Assembly: GCA_932521025.1 (NCBI GenBank)
Contig: OW051469.1
Coordinates: 7,328,398 to 7,392,397 of the forward strand
From: Oscheius onirici
Lineage: Eukaryota; Nematoda; Chromadorea; Rhabditida; Rhabditidae
Direction: 5' to 3'
DNA: 64,000 bases
This document shows positions 10,244-23,400 of this stretch, one piece after another. Each line of letters starts with the position of its first letter. Positions within the stretch are counted from its first letter, which is position 1. Position numbers and translations under genes: made by a program. Below the pieces are notes generated by a model. It was not told the DNA's origin. It made no database searches and saw only the letters and a list, made by a program, of their open reading frames with translations.

Positions 10244-12018
10244 ATGAGGGTGGTTATTTCCTTGGTCGTGGCTTGCTTCCTGCTGGCCACTGCCGACGAC
10301 AAGACCACTTGCGAAAAGAAGTGTGACGACAAATACGATGAAAAGCCGGAGGTAAGCGAACTACATATCTCAAAATGTGTCTTTTTCCAACTTGTGCAGT
10401 CAGCCTGCAAGCAGGGCTGTTCTCTACGTGGACCCGTGGCTTCCGGCGGCTGGCTGAGTTTCGTCAAGTGCCATCGGGGCTGCGATGGAGCATACACAAA
10501 TGCAACGACCGAAAAAGATGCATGCCATTATGCCTGTAGCCTGCCGATGTCTTCATCTGTTTTCGTAAGTATTTTTTGGAGTCGGAGCTTTAGGAGTAGA
10601 AGACGTGCTCAGAAAAAGTTGAAGTCTTGAGGCAAAAAAAGACAGCTGAAGTGAAGCAAAAATCAATCGGACCATTGATTGAGCACTGAACTTATACGCT
10701 TCAAAGTCACATCAGTTAATTGGAAACCCGAGAGTGTCAGTTCCAAAGAAGTAGAGCAACAGAAAAAGACAACGTCCGTCCACTGCTACGATTTAGTGTC
10801 TAAGTATTTTGTGTTTTGTCTAGTCAAGACTTTAACAGGTTATCGTTAATCTAAGCGTTATTTTGAAAGTTGTCACAATATTACAGTAGCAATTAGGAAT
10901 CTTTCAAAACAGCATGGTAGTTTGTGTTTTTGGTGACGACAGGCATTCTGATAGTAGGTTCAGTAAAAGCACTAGACTGGGTGAGCCGACAGGGATAACA
11001 CATGTAAGGAGAAAGTAATATGTCTTTGACACAGTAAGGAGGAAAAACTAGAAGTTTTTGTGAGACTGGCAAGAGTCTATTCATCGTACAGGTTGGAAAG
11101 ATGAGGAACTGTAGAATTAGAAACAGACCACAGAATCACAAATTCTGTTCCAGATGTCGAAAGTCAACGACAACGGCTCGTCCCGCTGGAAGATAGTCCG
11201 TCAGGAAGGAGATGGCGAGCCTGTGACAACCTACGAGGACGAGTCACCTCTCGGCAGTCTTCTTGGCAAGACCCAGAACGACAAGTCTCTGAATCTGAAA
11301 GCTCCGTTCTCCTCGGAAGAGAGTGACGACGACAGCGACGAGATCATGAGAGTGCAAGCCCAGATGCAGAGCATGATCGACAATGTTCGTCGCCAGTTTG
11401 AAGAAAAGATGCGAGCGACCTTCGACGACGAGAATGTCGCTGTGGAGAGACCGACTGGACATGATCCTTGGGGACATCATACGGTCATTGTTGGAAATGT
11501 CAACGACGAGGGAGAACCGATGATGTCGGTACATCCGGCGGATGAGGAACCTCCGAAGGCCATCTGTAAGTTTGGAGAAGAAGCCAGAGGTAACCTATAT
11601 TTCCAGTGCTGGAGTTCCGTCGCCGCGAGAGCAAGTCTCGCATGATGGTACTCTTCCATTGGGTTATGGTCGTTACCGGAATACTGGCTCTTCTGACGAC
11701 CATTTTAGCCATTGCTCTCTTCCTTCGAAGTCTGAGAAACAACAGATATCGTCGCATGGGAGTGAGTCATTAGATTAGAAGAATCAGAAAGTTTCTTTCC
11801 AGAGAGACGGCTTCACCATCATGCCAATCTTTGCCCGAGTCCAGCCTGTCTCTCCTCTTCCCGTCAAGAAAGTTCCCGAAGATGGCTGGATCGAGCAGAT
11901 CAAGCCTTCCGGAGTAGCTCCTCCAGCCTATGACCAGGTCTCCGTCCATGCCACTCCCAAAATGGTTGACAGCGACCAGTCGACGGACGAAGCCGAGACC
12001 CCGTCTCCTACCCACTAG
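10244..12018 (+). CDS. TMEM59-like type I membrane protein
   Basis: Exons 10244-10351, 10400-10564, 11154-11565, 11607-11761 and 11803-12018 join in phase to 351 residues. A signal peptide (VVISLVVACFLLATA) precedes a Cys-rich ectodomain whose CX3C/CX3C pattern (CEKKC, ACKQGC, CHRGC, CHYAC) matches TMEM59, a Golgi/endosomal glycoprotein regulator that also recruits ATG16L1. A basic stop-transfer segment and one hydrophobic helix (about 241-265) follow. The cytosolic tail has a PPAY motif that could bind WW-domain ubiquitin ligases. The middle of the protein is acidic and poorly conserved. The 589-nt second intron raises the option that 11154 starts a separate gene, but the phase match and domain order favour one gene. 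An AATAAA follows. Confidence 0.72.
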
Positions 12019-12114
12019 CCTCTCCTGTTCCAGTGAAGACAGACCCGTCTACGGTTTCCACCTAATACATGTATAAAGTTCACTGATAAAGCATATTGTT
12101 GTTGTTTCCGGTCC

Positions 12115-12120
12115 AATAAA
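12115..12120 (+). terminator. Poly(A) signal of the TMEM59-like gene
   Basis: AATAAA about 97 bp after the stop codon at 12018. Confidence 0.65.
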
Positions 12121-14013
12121 GGGTGTGGCTTCAAAGCCCCTAAATGGAACTTCATGGCTGTTACGCATCGCCAATAGTCAGTCGATCCATCTCTCTCGGC
12201 TTCTGCCGTTCCTTCACAGAACCAGATGCCCTTGTACAGCGAGATTTGCCCCACGGGCGCGGCACGGGATTCTTGTCCAGAGACCACCGACGACGAAAAC
12301 AGAGATAGAAAGATATGTGATGATGGCATAAGCTATTGGGAAATGAACCTGACTTCACTGGAGAAGGATATATAATAATTAACTAGCAACTGATTGGAAA
12401 TGACTGAAAACTATTTGGAAAGAGACCATAATTTGATAGGAATTCAGAAGAGTATAGTAATCTTTGCCAGGTACACTTATGTGCTTGCCGGTACATGAGA
12501 ATAGCTATCTTTTGGAACACAAAGTTTGCAACGCTCTTATCAGGGCTAGAGATAGAAATTCTGAGAATCTGTCGCGTTGTTCCTTGGTTCTTTTCGCCCA
12601 ACAATCCTTTACCCGTTTGGAAGTTACCATCATAGATCTACCCTCCCTTCAACAATGTTCCACTAACTTTTTAATCCCAAAACTGAATAATTGCTATTGC
12701 TTTTTCAAAGAAACTTTTCCAAAAAAGAACAAAACAACAACTTTTTTCGGAACTTCACAAATCTCCCCTTATTGTTAGTACTGCTAATTAGAGCTTCATA
12801 CAGACACAGACTTGGGAGCAATTTAAAAAAGACTGAATCGAACTGGTTCTGAAAATTACCCGATTCAATCTGTTTGATCTTTTGATGTATGCGAGGACTG
12901 ATAAATAAAGGAGTTATTGGTAGAACATGAGACAGTTGGAATACGAAACTTTGGTGCCGAAATTGGCTCGGCAGGGATTCAAAAAAGCCGCCAATTAGAC
13001 TAGCCATGAATCATTTTGTCAGTGTCTGTCCGATAATTAATGGCAACTTCAGCATGATGAACAGGCTTTCTCGACCGGCGTCGGGGGCGACGGCAGCCAC
13101 GAGAGACGAGCTTACCACCTTTCAGCTTTGGGGTGATCCTTTTCGATTTCGGTCGTCGTTCACGCCTCAATGCCCAAGAGTGAGAACATCTCGCCCTTTT
13201 TCGAGTGATCCCCCTTTTGCGTAGAAAGGGAGTTTTGGAAGAATGGGACTGACGAATCGAAACATATGCAGAAAAAGCTACACGACAAACATCCCGCTGT
13301 GGAAGAGAATTGTTGGGAGGAGAAATGAGATCACGGCGGGATCCATTGGAAAGACTTCTCTATGTACTTCGAACACTATCAGCTTCTAACTATGGAGGAC
13401 CTTTAGGTTATACTCGAGAGTCTGCACCACGACGTTGCGTTCATTGAGATCCTATCCCAATTGTTGAAATCTTGTAAATTGATTTTTGCATCCGAGATGT
13501 GCCAGTTTGTTTGCTATTTTCCATTCTTAATGACATGGAGCTTTCCAATACTGAGAAGTGTTTGCTGAACTGTCGTCGCCATCCACTGTAAGAAGCCAGT
13601 GTTCTTGAGAACTTCAGATTCACTGGGGTTCCTTGCGAGAAGAATAAACTTTTTCCTTGAACACTTGAACGAATTTCAAAGATTCTTTTAACGAAACTTC
13701 TGCATGAGATATGACTGTCAATGGTGTACCGTAAGAGAAGTTTGTCGTAAGTCTGTCTATATTGAACCGTCACAACTTGTCAAACCGTTGTTAGAAATCT
13801 GTCTTGGAAAGGTGTCTCAGTTGATGGCGAGAAAGTGATCACTTATGGATCAGTTCCAGTCACTGATAGAGACAAAGGACAGACTATTGCTATTGGTGTT
13901 GTCCTTCTGGTGCTGAACAGAAAGGAGACCCGTCCGTTCCGCGCTCTCCCCTCTGGCTGCTGCATAGAGTGGGCGTGGTTTCTTCGTCAGTCCGCTTCCG
14001 CAACCTGGTCACG
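12121..14013. other. Intergenic, no gene supported
   Basis: About 1.9 kb. ORFs are short, have no splice partners in phase and no recognisable domain. A T-rich stretch covers 12640-12780. The final part must contain the peroxidase promoter. An in-frame ATG at 13969 upstream of the peroxidase start lacks the signal-peptide context. Confidence 0.55.
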
Positions 14014-17000
14014 ATGAGGACGTCGTTGTCGTCCTTCTTCTTGCTCATACTTGTATCAGGTCAGTCTCCTCCCCCTTTCATTCCGACCTCCTTTCCCTCC
14101 CTTCCTTTCCGCCCTTTGACCCGGGGGCGCGCGACGAACCAGACGCTATCAGCTGTGGTATCCCTTTCTCTCCGGGATTGCACCTGGACCCGAGAATGAA
14201 AGAAGATGGACAGGTTTCTGATCCCGGGGAGAAGAAGCCGCAACACTCGTTAGCATGGCTATAACAAAGAGAGATATAATTGACAAATTTCAGTTCCGTT
14301 GTTGGTCCAATGTCAGGAGGTTCTTGGAGAACAGCCGGATCGAATGGTACGTTTATTTGGATCAGTTAAGGGAGCCAGTTATGTAAAGGGACGAAGCCTG
14401 GCAAATGCCTTGCGAGAAAGGCTTGAACAACCAGTTCTTTATAGGGAATGAGATCTCGAATAACATACACGAGACAGACAGGCGGGAGCGAGAGAATAGG
14501 ATCATTGACCTGGGATTAGCTAAGTTACTAGCCTAACAAATCGAAAAAGAATAAGATTTCCCTCTAGAACAGCTTTCCCCACACTTGGTTTTTCAAATAG
14601 TTGCAATATGTCAAAAACAATCTTCTCAAAACTAACTTGTCTTTCTAATCTCTTGAAAGTTTTGCTGACAGTTCTATAAACAGCTTTAGCCAGTTTTTGA
14701 GAACTTGGATAATTTGTGAATCGTACTTTGCTAAAACTTCAACAAAACGCGGTGCGTGCGAGAGAAAAAATTTAACGCTTTTTAATCTCCAATCTACAGC
14801 CCTGGTATATTGAGCATGTCTCTCCGGATTTCTGCTAACTCTGCAAAAAAGTTCTACGTAATCAACACCTCAAAATCTAACCTTAGTTTATTTTTTGTGA
14901 GGGAGGTGCTGTATAGAATCTCGAGCTCACATTAATGGTTCAATACAAAAGGTTCGCTCAAAATTTCCATGTTAGTCTCATTCCTAACCTCTGATCAGTT
15001 TTCTCTCCCAAGTGAAATCTCTCTCGCCTGACCTTGTCTGTTGATATATCTCGGATGTTTTGAAGGTCTTTGGCAGCTAGAGGGGGATATAACCGCGTCA
15101 CGGAATTTGAACCGGTCTCTGCCCTGATTTTACACTGTATGTGAGAAACCTGAAAGTTTTAGGAGGATGGCAGTCCCGGCAGTCAGCCAGATGAGGAAAA
15201 GATGCGCGAGTTGGAAGATGCTGAAATCAAAGAGGGCAAGAAGATGCAAGACGGCTTGGAAGTTGCCGACAGACCGGACAAGAACTGTCACGATCTTCAT
15301 GACCTCTGCAAATTCTGGCAGAGTATTGGAGAATGTGATTCCAACAAGGACTGGATGGAGGACCATTGTCCCGTCTCTTGTGATGTCTGTAATGGAACCA
15401 TGACGTGCATTGACAGACACAGACTCTGTAACTTCTGGGCAAATATCAACGAGTGTACTACGAATGCTGTCTGGATGTTGGCCAACTGTCCCAGATCGTG
15501 CAAGGCCTGTAAAGGAAAAGCTATCACTGGAAACAGTGGTTCGAGACCAGATGGGAGCTTCCGTGAAGAAGATTGTACTTTCGTCACTACTCACGAAGGT
15601 AAGAGTCTTTCTGCAAGATGTCTGTTGAAATGCTTGTCATACAATACATTCGTAGAACTTATGTTGCCAGCGAGATGAGAGATTCTTGTGACATTTTGTC
15701 GTTTGACGTTTGTCGCTCAAGAACATCCAATCCAAAGTTTATTTCCAGACACCTCTCATCGTCGAACTCTCTCTATAAACGACATCCGCAACAGCAACAT
15801 GAACAACAACTGTGCTCCTACTCAACAGGCTCCTATCTGCAACAAGAATCTCTGCTACCATCTAAGATTCCGAACATTCGATGGAACTTGTAACAATTTG
15901 GAGAAGCCAATGATGGGATCAGCCTTCACTTCCTTGATGAGATTGAAGAAGCCGATCTATGACAATGGTCTCAATGCTCCTACCTGTGAGTTTTTCATCA
16001 TCAACTGTTTTCAAGAACAAGCTCAGCCTCGTTCACCCGTCTTCGTCCTTCCTCTCGTGACGCTTCTCGTCTTCTCCTATCTTCTCCATCTGCCATTCCT
16101 CATCACTCCAACGCTCTTCTGATGCAATGGGGACAGTTTATTGCTCACGACTTGGCCAAAACTACCATGTTGAACAATCAGGAATGTGCTGCTTGTACTT
16201 CGAACAAAGGCCGCTGTTTTAGTGTCTTCCTGACCAGAGCTGATCCCACGTAAAAAATTCTCAATTTATTTTTCTATCGAAACTTCAGTTTCGGACGATT
16301 CATGTGTCTGCCTGTGGCCCGTTCGACGCCAGTCTGTGGTTCTGGGCAAACCTCCGAGAGGGAACAGTTTAACGAGAACACAGCCTTCATCGACGGGTCT
16401 ATGATCTACGGAAGCAGTGATCGAGATCAGTTCCTGTTCAGGCAAGGAGCTTTCTTGAAGACGAAGATGATCAAGGAGAGAGTTTTCCCTCCCGTTGGTA
16501 CGTTTTTTTAAACTATTGTTAGAAGTGTTGTATGCTCAAAGTTGTTGCGCAACATTTTAAAAACTGGGCGGAATGGGATGGTCCTTCCCGCCAAGTTTTC
16601 GAACAGTTGCGCAGTTGTTATGTGCATTTCCATCTGAACAGAACAAATCTTTAGATACGAACATGAACGTGATTGCCGGAGACGACCGTGCCAACATCTT
16701 CGTCGGTCTGGCTGCTTTACACACTCTCTTCTTGAGATACCACAACAGAATCGCCTCGACTCTTCAGAGAGTCAACACTCATTGGGATCAGGAGAGAATC
16801 TTCCACGAGACGAGAAAGATTATCGGAGCTGTCATACAGCGAATCACCTACAAGGAATATCTGCCCCGAGTTTTGGGAGCCGAGTTCCGTCGCCGTCTTC
16901 CCGAATATGAAGAGTACAATCCGGAAGTTGATCCTTCTGTCGCCAATGAGTTCACGTCGTGTGCTTTCCGCTTCGGACATGGACTGATCCAAGAATTCTA

Positions 17001-18032
17001 TCCGTTCTTGAACGAGAAATTCCAACAGATTGGCGGAATTCCCTTCAACGAGGGCATGTTCAAGAGCATGCACATTCTGAACAATGGAATTGATCCTCTG
17101 TTGAGAGGACTGATCACTCTGCCGGCCAAGATGCCTCAGAGACTCACGCCGGCGGTTACTGAGAGAATCTTCGGAAATTCTGATCTCGGATCCATCAACA
17201 TCCAGAGAGGAAGAGATCATGGAGTTCCCGGCTTCACAGCTTGGAGAAAGTTTTGCGGACTCTCGGAGATCAAGGACTTTGACGACTTGAAGAATACGAT
17301 CTCGAACCAGATTGTCATTGATAACTTGAAGGTCATCTACAAGCATGTCGGTGAGTTCTTTCAGTTGTCTTCTCAGTTTCTCATTATCTCCTCTCACCAC
17401 CTTTCTTACAAACCAGCAACAAAACGACCACACTGTGACATTTTCCAAAACCCATTCCTAACCCATTGCATCTCCTCCATTTTCTGCTCCATTTGAATTG
17501 GTTACACGTATCCTTTGATTTGTCACGGAATCAGTTGATAATCACTTTTGCACAGTAACCCATTCCTCTTTAGCATTAACAGATCAACATAGGCTCTTTC
17601 AAAGGACACAAATCTTTCAGATGCCATCGATATGTACGTCGGTTCTCTGTTGGAAGACCCTGTGAAAGACGCTCTCGTCGGCCCGACTCTCGCCTGCATA
17701 ATTGGAGAACAGTTCCGACGACTCAGAGACGGAGACAGGTACATAGTCTCTCACATCAACAGCACATAAATTCTTTAGATTCTACTTCGAGAACGAGAAA
17801 GTCTTCAACCCTGCCCAGCTCCGCCAGATCAGAAGAATCACAATGTCCCGAATTCTCTGTGATGCCGGAGAACATTTTAGCTTTGTCCCACCCATAGCCT
17901 TCAACACTTTTAAAAGTGGAAGGGACGAGTTGTTAAGGTAATTTTTCTTTTTTTTTTCGTGAAATCTCTTCTAGATGCGATGAAGTAGCCGACATTGACT
18001 TCAATGAATGGAAAGAAGAATTGAACGTCTAG
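14014..18032 (+). CDS. Secreted animal haem peroxidase with two N-terminal ShK domains
   Basis: Ten exons (14014-14059, 14294-14346, 15163-15598, 15749-15985, 16027-16249, 16289-16497, 16655-17350, 17621-17738, 17779-17937, 17975-18032) give 744 residues. A signal peptide (about 1-20) is followed by two six-Cys ShK modules at 75-109 and 115-149, then a full peroxidase domain. Distal His298 lies in QFIAHD, proximal His510 in AFRFGHGLI, and the NIQRGRDHG signature is present. ShK-peroxidases in nematodes (for example MLT-7, SKPO-1) use H2O2 to crosslink cuticle collagen or act at surfaces in defence; that role here is inferred. The CX3C-type ShK cysteines and both catalytic histidines are intact. 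Intron 14347-15162 is unusually long (816 nt). Confidence 0.95.
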
Positions 18033-19426
18033 GAGAAGAAACTAACAGATGGACAGAGATCTCTTCTAGTCAGTATGATCTATAGCTTATTCGTTTTGTC
18101 TGTACATTGTGTGATTGTAATAATTCTCCGGGTACTTCATAAACTTGTCTTTCTAGATGTTCATACTTTAGGAATTGGGCAATATCTTGTGAAGTATTTA
18201 GGGTTACGGTGAGTCGAACCGGAAGGCTCAAAAATTGCTTTTTAGTTCTCCCTTCTTTTAAGTCACAATGACTTGACCAGTCAACTTTTAGCTTTAACTA
18301 TAGATGTTTTTGAGTTACTCTTCTCGTCAAGTCTCCTCTAGACTTCTAGTCTATTCAGCACTAGTGTTCGCCTGTTCTCCTCCATTGAATGGTCGTCTTC
18401 TCCAATTCTACCAGGATAGTGTTTTTTTTCCTTTGTCCACAGTAGTCATAGATAGCGGGATATTGCGAACAGTGTTTTTCGCGTTTTGTCTTAGGAAAAG
18501 AGCCTGCAAAAATGACGGCTAGTTCATGAATGCTAGCAACCCTCACTTGCTGGCAGCCATCATCAGATGGTATGTCATGCTCGGCCTTCCCAGTTCTGAG
18601 GGGTACTGTTCGGTACAGTTCTTCGAAACCCTTGGGACAGTTAGGGAAGACTGAAAGTGCTCTGCTCCTGCGCCTGAATTCTTAACTGACAACTGACAAT
18701 GAGACAGATGTAGATCTACTCTTAGAGAATGACTGCTGTGTTTAGTAGTTTACAGGATATTAGAAGAACATCAACCCAAAAACATTGTGAAGATCGCAAG
18801 GAAGTGAAAGAGCAAAAATTGAAGGGAGAATCTCGGGAAAATAGGAGTTTCTGTGGTCAAGACGAGCAATGATGTGAATGTTGAGATGAGACTAACAATA
18901 CGAAACGTGCTGCTGCGATCCTGAATGCGAGGAATTACCATAATTTTGTTTGAGGCTTGTAACAGAAATAGAGAATGAGGTGGTGCGACTAGAGTGGACC
19001 GGAGTAGCTTGGGTTGTCTCGAAACGAAATGTTTACGAAGAATCGAAAGTCTTCGTAAGGGTTTTCACAGCCTTGAGTTTTTCAAAAGTTTTATTTTTTG
19101 AAGCCCAGAACAAGAATATTGGAGAGAACAAAGAAAGGCCCTGAACTGAAAGATCGAGACATGACACAGAAATGAATTTCGACACTGGCAACAAGGGGAG
19201 AGATATGAAGAGATCAGCAACCGCAAATCTAGAAGCCTCCACGCTTACGGCGATGACCATTGACGACAGCTGGCTTCTCGACATCCGTTTTGATGAACTG
19301 CAACAAAGCACTTTTCAAAAGACTCCAAGACAACTTACAATCTCCTCCTCAAGATTCATCTTCACCAGATATACAGCCAGCAACGTACGTCCACAACCCT
19401 CTCGAGCACACTTCTTTCCCTTCACT
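18033..19426. other. Intergenic, no gene supported
   Basis: No exon set with consistent phase was found on either strand. Two + strand ORFs from 19172 and 19260 run into the region antisense to the candidate exon at 19427-19669. Confidence 0.5.
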
Positions 19427-19669
19427 TCATTTGACCGGAGCCGGGAGATTCTTTGTTGGAGGAGAAGGAATCGGGGCAACAGCAGGCACATCCTTCTTCA
19501 AAGCCTCATTTTGTATTCGCTTCTTCTCTTTCTTGAGATGCCGCTTGATATCGTCCTTCTTCGCTGCAATAATCTTTCCTTTAGAAATATCCGTTCCCGT
19601 GGTACAGCGTTTGAGTCGAGGAGTCTTGGAGTGATGACGAGAGCGGTTGTGGTATCCAGGTTTCTCAAG
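19427..19669 (-). CDS. Candidate C-terminal exon of a Lys-rich protein
   Basis: After a TGTAG acceptor, 81 codons stay open to a TGA and encode a very basic stretch (KRHLKKEKKRIQNEALKK) ending in a Pro-rich tail (PIPSPPTKNLPAPVK). Composition looks protein-like. However, I could not find the preceding exon; a tRNA-like repeat lies just beyond at 19.74 kb. Two overlapping + strand ORFs (19172-19717 and 19260-19634) are the alternative reading. Treat as a possible small or partial gene. Confidence 0.3.
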   Translation of the reverse strand, partial: LEKPGYHNRSRHHSKTPRLKRCTTGTDISKGKIIAAKKDDIKRHLKKEKKRIQNEALKKDVPAVAPIPSPPTKNLPAPVK

Positions 19670-19734
19670 CTACAGGATCCGCAGGACAGGCTAGGCTGGC
19701 GAGATATGCCATGGTAGACTACCTTCGTGTACTA

Positions 19735-19805
19735 CCACCCGGGATTGAACTTGCGATCGCTTTCTTAATAGACCGGCTGACTGTCTATCCGGCTGACTGT
19801 CTAAA
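19735..19805 (-). repeat. tRNA-like B-box with short direct repeat
   Basis: The minus strand has CAAGTTCAATCCCGGGTGG, a pol III B-box-like sequence, at about 19736-19754. Next to it the plus strand carries a tandem 16-bp word CCGGCTGACTGTCTAT. This resembles the tRNA-derived repeats at 5.0 and 62.3 kb. No foldable tRNA was found. Confidence 0.35.
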
Positions 19806-20421
19806 GGCGAGAAAAGAAATCGTTGACTCCATCTGGTTCGAGGCGGACCAAAAACGTAGGGGCAATCAATTTCAATCATTCCGCGGATTACAGTAGAATT
19901 ACGGTAGGTCCAGACATAGGCAGTAGCAACGGATCAAACAAGTCTGTATTCGATTAGATGGACTAGATTTCATTAGGGTTTGGAGTAACAGGTTTAGACA
20001 AGTCAATTTGCAAAACAATCAGTGCTGATAACTTCTATCTGGGGATATTAGCGGACAGTAGGTAGAAACACGAGAGAATGTAAAGGCGTCTCTTCTGTTA
20101 GCCCTGAGAGCGTATGGAAAATTTTCACAATGTTGCTGGCAAATTAGTTTTTAGGAAACTGTCCGAGTGAAAATAAATTTGCAGGGCAGCGCCGTCTCGT
20201 ATTTGATGCTTCTGGAACACTATGAACATGGAACTGCAACGCTAAGGACGGAAACTTCAGAGACGACTAGCAAACGTGAAAAAAACATCCTTCACGAGGC
20301 CAGTATGGCAGTCTTTGACGATGTGATATTGTGGTACTCGCGTTTCATAAAATTATCTTTAAGGACCTGCAATCAGTTTCATAGTGAATCTAGCGAATAG
20401 CGAATAATTAAGATATCACAG

Positions 20422-23400
20422 TTATTCTACCGGAGTGGTGGGAATGCTCTGAACTGAGGCGACACTCTGTCTTCGGTCAGACGACGTTCTAAGGAGACGG
20501 CCCAGTCGAGCCAACTGCTTGAACTTTCTCTTCTTTCTGCTGGACGGATCGCCAAGAGACGTTGTGTCTAGTTGAAGAATAGCCATGGCTGCTTCGGCAG
20601 CAACCGAAGGACGTTTTTGTCCCTCCTGGGACAGACTCCAGGCCTGTTGAGGAGCCGACTGTCGCATCTGAATCACGGACAGGATGTGTCTCATTATCTC
20701 CGAAGCGTCTTCTTTCGATCGACATTCAAGGGAGACTGTCTTCCAGTTCATATTTGCATAGTCCTGGAAAGAGATTTGTTTTTCAGAAAGAGTCAATCTC
20801 ACCACGACAATGCTTGAAAGCAGTGTCTCTCCTTTCGTATCCAGACCTGTTGGTAGTGGAAGCCATGTGAGACTCAGAAAATGAACGTTGTCTGAAAGCT
20901 CTCTATACTGGTCAGTATCTAAAGTTCAAACCTTTGTTCGCCTTCTCCTTCTCTGACATTTTTACGTCCACCAAATGTTCCCAGGACATTTTCATCGATT
21001 TCTGGTACTGCTGTGGGAGAAAGGACTTTCTTCTCTCGGTATCCGAGGCAAATGGGCTGATCTCCAATTCGTCCCAGTAGAAAACTAATCAGAAGTATAT
21101 AATGTTTTGAGTCTCTTACTCAAATTCGCCGTCCACTTCGGTTTGATCCGATGAAGACGTTCCACTCGGAAACAGGAGACCATCTCGCGTTCACCGTCTT
21201 CTCTGATCGGAGGCGAACAGTTGAACTCTTCCGGGAATTCTGAACCAATCAGTAGGAGTAAGATAAAGAGATCTAACCAAAGATTCTACTCTCTCTTGGA
21301 TTCTGCATTGCTCCCGGTGTCATTGGAGTCATGATACTGACCGGACTCATCAGACTAGCCAACCTATCCAGTCTCGGTAACCTCTCGGCTCTAGGATGGA
21401 ATCCAGCTCGAGAACCTGAACTCTTTTTATGAGTCAATTTTTTTAAAGAAACGTACTATTCTTCCTAATCATCACAAATTCCGTACATTGCGCTGACGAA
21501 ATGGGCTTCTTTAAATCCATAACGAGATCGAATTGATCAACGGGCTCCAGATTGTATTCGCGGACTGAAAGTTATTTTACTGAGAAACAAACGTTACAAA
21601 ATTATTGAGGCTTGGGTATATAAATGGAGGAAAGTTTGAAAGCGTCCATAGTTAACGATGATGAACATTGAAGACCTCGTGCAGAAGACCAAAGGCGAAC
21701 ACAAGAAGAAGAAGGGCTACAATGATGTTCCGGTAAGACTACTATTTTGGGTAGTGTTTGACATACTGCAGCAGATAAGTTTGCTGTAGCTGTAACCCGT
21801 AATCCATTTGATTTCTGTCCCATCAACTCTTGTTACAATGATCACTAGTCTGTAGCTTACATTTGTTACATTTTTCACTGTGTTACTGTGACACAATACT
21901 TCTGAAACGCAGTATGAAGAAGCAAATACCGTAACCGGTTTGATTATGTGCCAGGTATTTTTTGAGCCTACTTGTATGGCGTACTGTTTTGATATGCAGA
22001 CATAAAATGCTGTTTTCCTGAACACAATACAGACAAACTTGCTTTCAGCTAGACGAAATTGAAGATGAATCTAGAGAGGATAAAGACAAGGACGAAAAGA
22101 AGGCCGACAAGAAGGACGAGAAAGGCAAGGAAACCAAAGATGCCAAGAAATCAAAGACGGTTGATAGCAAGGAGGACAAAAGCAAGAACGAGGTGAAGAA
22201 GAAGGCTTCCCCGAAAGAAACTGCTAAGAAGGAAGAAGAACAGGAGAAGAAGAGATCCGTTTCGAATGTAAAGTCGGCCATGCCACAGACTTACAAGTCA
22301 TCGGCTACAGCAGTCAACAAAGCGAGTAGTAGAGAGGACGAGAAGAAGGAGAAGAAAAAAGGTTGCTGTGTAATTCTGTAGACAAGCAGCTGGACGTAGT
22401 CGATGAACAGTGCTGAACTAACGTTCTTTGTTTCGTGTGACATTAGTTAAGATGGTTTGAACGTTGACATAGAAAGATCGGAAAAGGTCCAGTGAGTTAT
22501 TGCTCGGTTCTGAAGACTGTCCTTTTACAGTTACAGTACTCAGAGCACCGAGAAGCTTTGATAGAAAGAGAACGTCAGAGACGGGACAATCTGAACAAAG
22601 AGTCTGTCAGTTAGAAAGATTGACTGATCTTCTGTAACTCTTAGAAAACTAAAGTATCCGGAAGGATAGCAGAACATTAGAGACAGAGTACAACTCATGA
22701 ACAGTACAGTAATCAGTTGTTTGGACACTGGATAGACTCACGCTGAACGATGCTCTCATCCACTTCTCCCAGGGCATCTCTCCTCCGTAAAACTTCCTCA
22801 ATCAACCAGGAGAACGGTAGATCCGTATCCGGTATATGTACATTATAACTGGATCCTTTTGGAATGTACCTGTGCTCTCATTCATTTTCTAATTCGTACA
22901 AAAAAAACTAACAAGGTGACAGTCCTCCCGCCAACATCGTCCTCTTCCTGGATATCTCGACGAACTAGGGCTAAACAGGCAAAATCTACTTCGTTCAGAA
23001 GACGACTCCGGTCAATTTCGGGGAATTCTGTGTCTACGGGCTCGTCTTCTTCGGCCATATAAAGCTCGTAATCGGATGTTGTTCCACTGGAATCCCTTGA
23101 AACTAGTTTTTGGATAACTTACGGTAGTTCTCCTCCAGTCTCTTGAAAATAGCGATAATGACAGTAACTAATCAGTTGAAAGACCCGGATATTGGGCTGC
23201 ACCGAGATCTGAATTGTGTTTACTATTCTTTCAGTCCTTTTGCACAATTTCGCCTAGAAAATAAGCAATCTTGCCGGTTTCCAAGAAATGAAAACAAATT
23301 TTACCAGCGGAAACTCAAAATGCATTTTATTTTTTCAACTCACCGGAATTCTCAAAATCTCCTCCTTGTCGTCATTGGTGTAAAGAATCAGAATTTTCTT

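Noticed and set aside
14061-15162. Extra exons in the long peroxidase introns
   Set aside because: Exons 14294-14346 and 15163-15598 already join in phase; no further open segment with both splice sites was found.
16717-17448. 243-codon open frame on the minus strand
   Set aside because: Exactly antisense to the largest peroxidase exon, whose domain, catalytic His and splice phases are clear. The open antisense frame follows from codon bias.
19172-19717. 181-codon plus-strand ORF
   Set aside because: Its second half is antisense to a Lys-rich minus-strand reading with a good acceptor; composition looks random and it has no splice partner. Left unresolved rather than annotated.
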